Assembly (NCBI GenBank): GCA_011037195.1
Contig: JAAEAF010003834.1
Location: forward strand, 46,745-110,744
DNA: 64,000 nt
From: Triatoma infestans
Taxonomy: Eukaryota; Arthropoda; Insecta; Hemiptera; Reduviidae
Direction: 5' to 3'
The notes under the pieces are model-generated. The model did not search any database. It was given only the letters and a program-made list of their open reading frames with translations, and was not told the DNA's origin. Of this stretch, positions 55,365 to 64,000 are shown piece after piece. A program made the position numbers and the translations under genes. Numbering within the stretch: the stretch's first letter is position 1; the number at the start of each line of letters is the position of its first letter.

Positions 55365-55720
55365 CTTCTGTACACCTGTAGTTAATACTACCAAGTTTAA
55401 AGGAAACCATCGGAGCCATTTTCCTGGAAAGCTGGAGAAAACCTAAAAAATCGATTTAGTAAATTGTTACTTCCGCTCCTGATAAAATCTTATTTTTAGA
55501 TTATCTGTTAGTACAACCTCAACATATCAACTTGGATCTTTCGGCTATTTATACGCAAACATTAACTTTAAAAACAAGTGGTTACTTTCTGTCACTTGTT
55601 TACTTTCTGTAAACAGGAAGTTGCATCGTGACAATTTTGCGAAAATTGAATTTTCACCAGAAATATATGTTTTGTGGTTTCGCTGAGACGTTAAAATTCA
55701 AATGTGTTTGTTCATTACTG
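55365..55720 (+). repeat. Rep-A pieces
   Basis: Plus: CCAAGTTTAAAGGAAACC and TGTTACTTCCGCTCC (55390-55480). Then a minus-type end: GTTGCATCGTGACAATTTTG and TTTTCACCAGAAATATATG (55620-55670). Confidence 0.5.
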
Positions 55721-55849
55721 ACGCTCTCTACAATGTAATCACTCTCTATCTGCCTGTGTTGGTAGGTTGCACTTGGCACCCCCCACCACTTTACATTAGG
55801 ACAAATGAGTAAAATCTGAAAGTTGAAGAAAATTTGCCATAACTGTATT

Positions 55850-56020
55850 AAGTAAAAGGAGTAAGAGAAAGTCGTGTGAGTGTTTCACACCAGATTTTGT
55901 TTCAAGATTTCAACACATATTGTTTCCATTGAAAAATCGATTTTCGAAAAGTCGATTGCAATACTTACTCTTACAAGCAGCAGTACGAGAAAAAATCGAT
56001 TTCTCAGTTTTTAACGAATT
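55850..56020 (-). repeat. Rep-A left end (minus) and hairpin of an adjacent copy
   Basis: GTAAGAGAAAGTCGTGTG then AGTGTTTCACACCAGATTTT at 55861-55901, followed by a plus-type right end, GATTGCAATACTTACTC, with hairpin TCTTACAAGCAGCAGTACGAGA at 55971-55992. Confidence 0.65.
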
Positions 56021-56089
56021 TCACATTAACGGATTTCTTAAAATTTGGTAAATTACTTCCTTTAACGACCTGTCACTTTGGTCAAAAAT

Positions 56090-56990
56090 ATTTCAGATTC
56101 TATGTCCTCTTTTGAAGTATTACGATCGTGCCAGGTTTTTGGAATTGAATTTCCACCGGAAACATGCACGTTGTGGGGTCCCCTAAATGTTTGCAGCGAA
56201 TAATTTGTGTATGTGTTTTAATAGAATAGCTCATAAACGAAATATCGCAGGAAACTGAAACTTGACATGAAGATTTCGGGCAAAATCTGTATGCTGGAAG
56301 TGCGACTTTATTAATTCATTTTCCAATTTGTCGTGATTTCCTGGAAAATGGCTCCAACGATTTTTTTGAAACTAGATTAAATTAACTGCACATATAAAGA
56401 GCTACAACTTTTATTTATAACAATTTTGTGAGAAAATTCATTTAAGGGAGTTTAGGGGGAGAGGTGAGGTTATGTTTTCCTCTAAAGTGCTATTTTCATT
56501 TATTATGCGATTCCATCATCTAAATAATATAAATAGAATGAAATTAGTTTTTGAAATACTGACCTTGAAGAAAACTGGTTGACCGGAAGTGCGTTTTTAC
56601 TAAACAGTTATCTGAGTTTTCTACGATTTTATCCATTAAAATAGCAACAAATTTTATTAAATTTGTTACACTAACTGCGGATATGACTAGGTAGAGAACT
56701 ATCACTTTATTGGGAACTTTTTTCAGAGAAAATTCAACTAAAGAAATTTTCAGGGAGGGGGAGTGTATGGTTTCCTCCTCAAAAAAGTCATTTTATTAAG
56801 TTCAGATTCTCCAATTGATATAAAATTGAAGACAAGCAAACATTTAGTGAAATGTTAAGAATAAGTTTGAAGAAATTTGGAAACTTGTAAGAAAATTGGT
56901 CACTTAAATCTTGTAAACTGCAGGAAGAGAAAGTCGTGAGTCGTGTAAGTGTTTGTTGTAGGTATAAATTTGTGACTGTGATCTGGTGTA
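56090..56990 (-). repeat. Rep-A, near full-length copy, minus strand
   Basis: Right end first: AGTATTACGATCGTGCCAGG, ACCGGAAACATGCACGTTG; then CTGGAAGTGCGACTTTATT, GGCTCCAACGATTTTTTTG, AATTCATTTAAGGGAG, TTTCCTCTAAAGTGC, CGGTTGACCGGAAGTGCG-type boxes. The left end is TAAACTGCAGGAAGAGAAAG with GTGAGTCGTGTAAGTG at 56917-56955. Confidence 0.75.
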
Positions 56991-56999
56991 AAACACAGT

Positions 57000-59640
57000 C
57001 CCGTAAGTATTTTACATCAGATTTTTGCATTCTCCTTATCGGCGAAGCGGAAGAAGCATTGCATTCTGGTAAAATTTTCGAAATTCCATTTTCTCCAGAA
57101 GTTGAAAACATTTTTTTTTCTTTGCAGAGGGGCTTCCGTGATGGTAGGATTGCAGGGGCCGATTTAAGGATTCCCTCTAAACTGGTAATTTTGATATTAC
57201 TGTACGATTCCTATGGCGGCTTAATATTAATAAGGGTTAAAAAACTTTACCAAAATTCCAATTTTGCAGCAAATAGGAAATGTGCGATTTTGATGGAATT
57301 TTTTCCTCAATTTTGTGGATAATGATGATACCAGTGTGTTCCTTTAAACTTTGTATACAAACTATTCTCTCATTTCCGTTAGTAATTTTTTTTTTGTTTT
57401 CCGAGAATGTTGATTCTAGAGAAGAGGGTTTTTCGGGACCTGGGGAACTCACTCTACTCATTAAACTGTAGCTTTATTATTTGTATACTGTAGCTTATTT
57501 TATATAGCTGTTTTGTATATGGTAACTGCAAAAATATTGAAGAGAAGCAACTAAATATTTAGTTGACTTAGAAGTTTGTAGAAAATATCATTTTTTTTTT
57601 TAATGAGGGAAGGTTTCAATCTTCTAAAGGATCTATCACGTACTTTTACATTTCATTTAAACTCCTCAATCGATCGTATTCCCAAAGAGTATAAAAACAT
57701 TAATGATATTAAAATTAGGAGTGAGAGAAGTAAAGAGATACCAATAAAGCAGCTCTTGCTTCTGGATTTTTTTTATAAAAAAAGAAAGACGCGAACAAAA
57801 AAAAGGAATAAATCAAACGAAATAAGAATCCATCAAATGAATAAGAAGAAAAAATTTCCTTCAATCTTGCTAAGAAAAAAGAAAATATAAAAGAAAAATC
57901 TTTGCAATTTACTAATGGTTATACAAGCTGAAAAGTGAATATCCGTCCATCTGATCCGGCATCTGATTTCCTGCCAGGACTGGAGCCCTCTACCGGCCAC
58001 CTGCAAGAAAACAAACAGGAAAAACCTGACCTAGCTGGTCGCCTTTTCACCAAACAGATCGGGACGCTGACAGAGCGCAACACAGCGGCTGAAATCTGCT
58101 AATTAATTAATTTCCCCAAGGAAATGAGGAGGCTTGCACTACACCAAGTATAACTGATAGACTTTCCTTTTATATAAACAAACTAGAAGTTCATTTGAAC
58201 TTTACAACAACACGCCCTCACCCCCGAACTTTATCTTCCATTCACCGCCCCCTCCCTACTTTATAATATTTAATTAAATTTCCTCCCTCAATATTTTTTT
58301 CCTTCTTATTTCTCTTGTTAACTTTTTCTTACCGCTAATGAGAAACTTCTAGGAAGTAATAAGATCGCATCAAAATTTCGGAATTGAAGTTGTTTTTTCT
58401 TACTTTCTCTTACTCCTAGTAAGAGAAGAAGTATTGCGATCGTACCACACTTTCAACAACAAAATTATATTTGTGGTCACCAGTTAGTGTTTGTATTTTA
58501 ACTGTGACCCAAGACAGTTCTTCTTTTTCCAATGTAGCCTACATAACCAAAGTTTGGATAGCTCTGATCTAAATTCTGATCTTATTATGGATCAATACTT
58601 ACGAATCCTATAGAAAGTTATCTACTAATTCCTTTTAAGAATTTTGTACGACTGCTGTAAAAAAAATTGACCAACAGATAAACCAATCCCCATTTCATAT
58701 AATTTATAAATGACAACATAGCAACAAATTTAATAAACTTTATTGTAAATTATACAAACTACCCTAGAAAATAATCCAATTTGAATTGTAACACACTAAG
58801 TTTAATGCAATAGTATTAGAAGATCAGCAGGAATGAGCATGTAGCTTGGTAGTTGCCAGTTGTAGAAGAGAGAGGTCAGCACTATTGCGTGTGTGTGTGT
58901 ACCGACTGAGGAAGGTTATAGCCAGGTTTCACTAGTAATTAGCTAGTAAATCTCTTGAGTGCCCTTCCCAACCGGTATGCAAACGGGTTACAATAGACAG
59001 ATAGTTTACTGTTAAAACAATGGCTCTATTCATGTGTCAGTTTTAGAAGCATCAACTCCCAACCATCTCGCCCACCCTACCGTCATGACCACCTCTATCC
59101 TTCATCCCCACCACAACACGCGCACACATCAATTACATAATTAACATCAGACAGCGCGTATGGAATTTGGTGCCTTTAAATGGCTATTTGAAAGGGAGAA
59201 AAATATCTCTACTAATATCATTTTGAGATAATAATAATGATAAGAAAAAAAAAACGCGAAATAATCACACGAATCTCTCGTATTGCAAATTATTACAACT
59301 CGTATTAGAAAAATGATTTCTCAAAGTTGGAATTTATACTTAAGTTTAGTTGGGATTGGCATTAAATAGAAATAGGAGGGATTATTACTTTTGGTTTTAG
59401 GTTTTTGGCCATTAGGGCATCATGGCCAAATGGCATAGAATGTGACTACATTCTATGACAGCGCCCTTTTTCAGCTTCCAGCAAAACTTAAGTCTTAGTT
59501 CTTAGATTCTCCAGAGCACTACTTGGAAATTATTTTTTCCAGAAAAATGTTCCAAATAAAGGTGACAGATTTATCATTCCAAAGTTTTTAAAAAAAGAAA
59601 ATCACTAAAGAAAAAGAATTCTACATAAAATGGCAAATTT
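57000..59640. other. No gene; decayed Rep-A and low-complexity DNA
   Basis: 57600-57890 is open for 95 codons but Lys/Ile-rich, with no family match. 58370-58445 holds a Rep-A end with palindrome CTTTCTCTTACTCCTAGTAAG then AGAAG. 58885-58900 is a GT microsatellite. 59270-59560 carries Rep-A-like traces. Confidence 0.4.
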
Positions 59641-59654
59641 TCTAATTTCACTCA

Positions 59655-59860
59655 TTTATCGTAATATAAATATGGGCAGGACAAGTACCAACCTATCAAT
59701 CCCCAAGCAGGTGGGGAAGTGACGAGCGCGCCAATAACCAATACAACCCCCCCCATATATTTGAAATTTACCGCCATAAATTCCGCAAATTGTTTAAAAT
59801 AATTTCTTTTTTCCAGAAAAATGTTAGCAATAAAAGTGATTGGTTTATATTTTGCAATCA
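59655..59860 (+). repeat. Rep-D copy
   Basis: ATATGGGCAGGACAAGTACC, AACCTATCAATCCCCAAGC, AGGTGGGGAAGTGACGAG, GAAATTTACCGCCATAAA and AATGTTAGCAATAAAAGTG occur in the same order as at 5990 and 21920. Confidence 0.6.
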
Positions 59861-60094
59861 GTTAATCCAAGTCAATTAGAAAATCAGTCGTTTTCGAGAA
59901 AATTCGAAAAAACTTTCAAATTCGGTTAACTGACTTTCTGTAAAATTTGGAATTCTAGCAATTTCTGTTGTGTGTGTTTACATTACATAGATGGTAGAAA
60001 TATACATTATGCTCAAGTAGTAGTTTAGTGGCAAATATAACATTACTTTTCCCCCAGAAACCCCTAACAAAAGTAACGAGAAAATGTTTCAAAA

Positions 60095-60215
60095 TAAACA
60101 AAAGTGATAGATCAGTGATAGCCAGCTTCTTTGTTTTTTTTGTGATCATCGACCGGTTTCGGCCGTTCGCCCATCATCAGGATGCTTTTTGTCAAACAGT
60201 GCAAATTTACTCTAT
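60095..60215 (-). repeat. Rep-B copy with the best-preserved hammerhead-like core
   Basis: Minus strand, 60184 down to 60147: stem I arm CATC, CTGATGA, extra T, stem II GGGC.GAAC.GGCC-like hairpin, GAAA, ACCGGT (short stem III), C at the cleavage position, GATG (stem I partner). Downstream GATCACAAAAAAAACAAAG differs slightly from other copies. Upstream TGTTTGACAAAAAG is conserved. Confidence 0.75.
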
Positions 60216-60224
60216 GCAAGTAAT

Positions 60225-60425
60225 TAAATTTGCTCTGTGCAAGTCTATGTTAGCACACTGTTTGACAAAAAGCATCCTGTGGGAAAACGCCCTAAACCAG
60301 CTGTAGCACAAATTTCCATCAAGGCCACCTCGATTAGTGTTACCTTTTGATGACCACAAAAAGAAGCAGGCTATCACGGAAAATATATCTGATGCTTTCC
60401 AGCTCTGCGGGACCAACCACAATAA
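60225..60425 (+). repeat. Rep-B copy, facing the previous one, with a ~50-bp insertion
   Basis: TTTGCTCTGTGCAAGTCTATG, CACTGTTTGACAAAAAGC, ATCCTGTGGGAAAACGCCC, TAAACC, then about 48 inserted bases (60298-60349), then GATGACCACAAAAAGAAGC, AGGCTATCACGGAAAATA, GATGCTTTCCAGCTCTGCGG and GACCAACCACAATAAAA. The insertion lies where stem III and its loop would be. Confidence 0.75.
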
Positions 60426-60800
60426 AACTGATAGATATTTATCTATGTAGATAGTATACAAAATTTAGAGAAAATTGTTGGAGCCATTTTTAAGGAAATC
60501 GTCAAAAAATTGAAAAATCCATTCAATAGATTGGTACTTCCGGCTGACCGATTGCTATTAACTTTACTGTCAAGTCTCTACACAGCAGCACTACATATTG
60601 TCAAGTTTTAACTCTCTGTGATTTTCTATTTTTAAACTAAAATCTCCCCCTCCCCTCCAACACACACACACACGCAATCACAAGAACCAGTTTCTAAAAA
60701 TCACTGTTTGGGACTCAGAGGACCTCAGAACCTAATTTCCGGTGAAGACTCGATATAGAAATTTGACACGATTCAATACTTCCCCTTACAGCAATATGAG
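60426..60800 (+). repeat. Rep-A right-half copy
   Basis: ACTGATAGATATTTATCTATG then TAGATAGTATACAAAATTTAG is the single-copy equivalent of the 8-13 kb minisatellite unit. It is followed by AAATTGTTGGAGCCATTTTT, GTACTTCCGGCTGACCG, ACACACACACACGC, TTTCCGGTGAAGACTCG and ACACGATTCAATACTTCC. Confidence 0.75.
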
Positions 60801-61640
60801 AAAGTAAAAAATAAAATAAAATAAGCCTAAAAATATCTTGATATCGATTAAAAAAGCATAATAATTAAATAATTGATATTGCCTATTAAGATGGCCATGA
60901 TAATCTGGCTACTCCAACATGGCCAACTTCTTCCCCTGCGAGCTAACTTACAACATCACAGTTTTCTTTTTCCATTCTTAATATCTATGTAGATAAAGAA
61001 GAACGTGTTTTTGTCTGCAACAAAACTGATTTTTTTTTTTTGTTAATTTTTTAGTTTAGCTTAGTGCTATCTAATATGGCTTGAGAGATTTGTTTACTTT
61101 GGTAGCAGTGGGGCGCTGATCAGCTGTAGCACAAAGTTCAATCAAGGCCATCTCGATCAGTGTTACCTTTTAAATATTTAACCTGACCCACTTTTTGAAC
61201 ATTATGCATTTAAAAAGAAAAAGTGATCTCTGGATAGGAATGCCAAATATTAGGGGTGAATGCCATAGGGGTGAACAAAAAAAAAGTTTAATCACCCCTT
61301 TTTTGGTTTGTGGGGGTGCCTCTTCATCTCTTAATTATGTTTACATTTAATTAATTATAATTTGATATTAATTTAAGGGAAAAAGTGAGGTACATTATTT
61401 TGTTTTTTTTTTCTTTTAACCTAATTTCAAGTAATTATCGTATACAAATATTTTAATATAAACAAATTCGATGCTGTAAACAGACGTTTAATTTTATAAA
61501 GGACTGTAATTAATTTTACTTTCTTAGTAGACGAAGCATATGCCGATCGTATCGACTTTTTGAATTCAAAAACGAAAAATAACCTGCTTTCAAACACTCA
61601 CACGAGGTTAATCCGCGAGGTGATATTTCGATGATGTGAT
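60801..61640. other. No gene; contains a 50-bp segment shared with 60298
   Basis: 61121-61172 (CAGCTGTAGCACAAAGTTC, AATCAAGGCCATCTCGATC, AGTGTTACCTTTTAA) is nearly identical to the insertion in the Rep-B copy at 60298-60349. The rest is AT-rich. Confidence 0.6.
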
Positions 61641-62400
61641 ATCAAGATAAGCTATCAACAGTCATTCAAGCAGAGCTAGTTGCAATAAGTATCTGAGCTG
61701 CTGAGTTAAAAATTCGAGGGTTGATAAACTCCAGGGTCGTCATTTACTCAGACAGCCAGGCAGGCGGTTCTGCGAGCAAGATCATTTCAAAGCTCGTAAG
61801 GGAGTGGTGTCTGGGTATTCTCAGTGAAATTAGTGGTCATAAAATGGCCTCTTTCTTGTGTGAGGGCACTCAGGTTAAAACCGCAGGCGAAAAAGTTTAT
61901 AAATAGCTCCTAGCCAAGGTTCGCGACAGAGGTACTCCAACAAAGCCATGAGACCATTAGGTGACGTTAGTGCCTCCTTACTGAGCTTGGCAATGGATAG
62001 CCTGTTTTATCAGGAAGAAGAAGAAACACCACTGCACGTATTGTGTTAGTGTGAGGAGCTTGTGTGCCTAAGAGGTTTCGCCTCTTTGGAGAGGAGAAAC
62101 TGGCACCCGCAAGCTTCACTCAAGGGTCCTCTCTCTCTCTCTCTCTCTCTCTCCGGACATCTAAGTCTTTAAAGTACACAGGTTTAGTGAATGTATTCTA
62201 AATAGTGGGTGCTCATTGGATCATCCAGGAATCTCTTTCCAGATTCCAAAGTCTAACTGGAAGGACAGTACTAGGGACGGAATTCTAAATTGTGCGTGCC
62301 ACAATGGACCATAGGGGTCGCGCTGGCGTAGGCTGACTAGCCACTCCCTTCCCCCCATGGAATCTATCGATCTACACTTTCCAGACTGTTATATTCTAAT
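61640..62400 (+). mobile_element. LINE fragment: RNase H and CCHC-like tail
   Basis: SRVVIYSDSQAGGSASKIIS at 61730-61790 carries the RNase H D-S-Q-A box. The next pieces, WCLGILSEISGHKMASFLCEG, resemble the region before the final Asp. After a frameshift, LFYQEEEETPLHVLC and CEELVCLRGF near 62003-62070 match the C-terminal H..C region. The tail is split by a (CT)n run at 62129-62152 and ends with a conserved-looking ACAATGGACCATAGGGGTCG near 62301-62320. Dead and 5'-truncated. Confidence 0.75.
62129..62152. repeat. (CT)n microsatellite
   Basis: Twelve CT units inside the LINE tail. Confidence 0.95.
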
Positions 62401-63590
62401 GTACAATTACTGTCACCCATAGAGATACAATAGTTCGCAGTGGGTTTAGCTTTGCTCCCTCTACACAGCAACCATCAAGTCATCATCATTGGAATTCTGA
62501 GGTTTTGTGACCTAGTCTTAACTTGAAAGCTGTGCCAACTAATGTAGTCACATTCATCAGTAAGTCCTTATGATAAGGCACTGAACATTTTTTTTTTCAT
62601 TTTCTTCTTCTTGGTAGCTTCAGCAGGAAGGTAACATTTCCCTCCAGTGTCTTTTTTAGTTTAGGTCCTCGGAGCTATATATCTAAAATTGAAGTCAATT
62701 AAGTTTAATAATAATGCCAAGTTTGAAAGAAATTAGTTAAAATGCAGTTTTTCTTACAAATTTGTAATTTGGAAAACAGTTTTAGAAAAATCCAAAGAAA
62801 TAAATTTGAGTTGACAATGAAATTATGTTAGTGAACGTCTGGAATAAGTCCTTCCAAAACTAGAGTACACTCTAGTGTTGAAAAACAACTTCGCTACATT
62901 CTCCAAGTATTCAACTTTATTTCCCGCTGAATGCTGAGACGTTATTCAGCATTTTTTTACCAGTTATCCTAGAACAGTTAGCGGTGTAACTGTGCTGGGA
63001 CGTGCAAAGTCTAATAATATAACAAAGTTACGACTTCAAAGCTTGGTCGATGCTGCTATCGTATCAGCCAAGTGTCTACTCATTTAGTGGTGGATATGCC
63101 ATTATGCGTGGGGGAATTCAGAACCAAAGCTGTTTGGGAATTTTAAAGTGAATAGGGATGTTGTAACCTCACCCTACATGTATATATTATACTATAACTA
63201 TAACCACCAAATGTCCTGCCCAGCCCAAGTTTCTAAAACCCACACCAGAGTTCGTTGTTGTTAGTAGTAGACGCAAAGTTGATGGATGACTTGCACATTT
63301 GCATATAATTATGCAGGAAGAAGTGAAACATTAGAATTGCCTTCCCCCCCCCTCTTTCTCATCGTACTATAGCGACGCACTCTCTGTAGGCTCCGACTGT
63401 ACACAGCTTGCGCACAAAGTATACACATATATAACTGGTTTGATGTTGCTATTTTAACTAATATGCAATATACGATACGAAACCATACCAAACTAGCTCT
63501 GAGCGAAACTGCTACGATGGGGTTCCCTACCAAAGTCACCATTAAATTAGAATTACAATAAACTTCATCTGTTCTTAAGTAGAACGGTAT
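62401..63590. other. No gene recognised
   Basis: Mixed composition. A 77-codon minus frame at 63309-63542 has no recognisable family. 62690-62830 has faint Rep-A character. Confidence 0.35.
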
Positions 63591-63594
63591 AAAC

Positions 63595-63900
63595 CATCTC
63601 CAAGTACTGCGAAGGTGTCAAATTTTCGAAATTGTGTTTTCGGGATATACAAGTGTTTTGAGGACCCCTGATTACGAAACAAATCTTTTAATAACTAGTC
63701 GTTATGTGTTACACCATCTTAGTTTTAGGATCAGGTAGCTCAACAGACCGCTTGACAGCGCTGCTGCATTCTAGTCCAGAAATACTAATTAAAAATTTAT
63801 TCAATGAAGTCACACCTCCGATTTTCTTCAAATTTGGAATTATAACAAAGCATATAATGTAACACTTTATATTATATAAATCATAAAACCATAAATTGCA
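63595..63900 (-). repeat. Rep-A partial copy
   Basis: GCGAAGGTGTCAAATTTTCG, GTTTTCGGGATATACAAGTG and TTTTGAGGACCCCTGATTAC at 63608-63675 are minus-type Rep-A right-end landmarks. 63810-63900 adds a plus-type piece, AAGTCACACCTCCGATTTTC. Confidence 0.55.
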
Positions 63901-63902
63901 CT

Positions 63903-64000
63903 GAACTGTTACTATAGAGAAAAGCCTAACGTTACAGTTCTCCCCAGCCCGAACTGTTAATATAGAGAAAAGCCTAACGTTACAGTTCTCCCCAGCCCGA
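63903..64000. repeat. 48-bp tandem duplication at the window edge
   Basis: GAACTGTTACTATAGAGAAA through CTCCCCAGCCC recurs at period 48 (63903 and 63951) with one base changed, and it is still going at the last base. The unit comes from the Rep-A TATAGAGAAAAGCCTAACG segment. Confidence 0.9.

Noticed and set aside
57603..57890. 95-codon Lys-rich plus-strand open frame
   Set aside because: A-rich low complexity; basic composition alone does not support a function.

Overview
The window is animal nuclear DNA. It is AT-rich, with long non-coding stretches, GT-AG introns, polyadenylation signals, tRNA-derived SINE-like copies and many decayed non-LTR and Ty3/gypsy retroelements. No bacterial operon, CRISPR array or viral genome is present. 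The retroelement mix (jockey-like, RNase H-bearing I/R1-like and RTE-like LINEs, arthropod-style gypsy integrase) and class I GLUT-type sugar transporter exons fit a protostome invertebrate. I cannot name the species from sequence alone.

The only convincing host gene sequence is a facilitative sugar transporter (SLC2/GLUT) locus on the minus strand. One exon at 50158-50643 encodes the start methionine and transmembrane helices 1 to 5 and ends at a phase-0 donor. Downstream of it, in transcription order, lie three separate terminal exons: 44566-45462, 30325-31224 and 25658-26554. Each has an acceptor AG in the same phase, encodes 298-299 residues (the loop after helix 5 to the C terminus), ends in its own stop and has AATAAA signals just after it. 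I found no second N-terminal exon. Either one 5' exon is spliced to three alternative 3' exons, or three diverged tandem paralogues have lost or hidden their first exons. The 25.7-26.5 kb exon has lost the helix-7 sugar-binding motif although its frame is open.

The rest is mostly mobile and repeated DNA. 2.3-5.0 kb: jockey-like LINE with a 15-bp flanking duplication. 6.3-6.9 kb: LINE tail fragment. 8.1-13.2 kb: a three-level nest, in which a dispersed repeat (here called Rep-A) contains a 33-bp minisatellite grown from one of its own internal segments, and an RNase H-bearing LINE is inserted in the minisatellite. 13-25 kb: mainly Rep-A copies, microsatellites and unassigned DNA. 33-41.5 kb: an RTE-like LINE, a jockey-like LINE and a decayed Ty3/gypsy element with another LINE nested in its pol region. 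43-43.6 kb: a long foldback and a SINE-like copy. 47.4-49.9 kb: antisense LINE and gypsy fragments inside the transporter's first intron. 53.4-54.2 and 61.6-62.4 kb: LINE tail fragments. 55-60.8 kb: more Rep-A copies.

A second dispersed family (Rep-B; copies at 14.6, 33.0, 33.2, 41.7, 51.2, 60.15 and 60.3 kb) carries a sequence resembling a type I hammerhead ribozyme core, with complementary stem I arms and a GUC-type cleavage position, but with one extra nucleotide between the CUGAUGA box and stem II. With the transporter exon cluster it is the most unusual signal here. All boundaries were read by eye and repeat limits are approximate.
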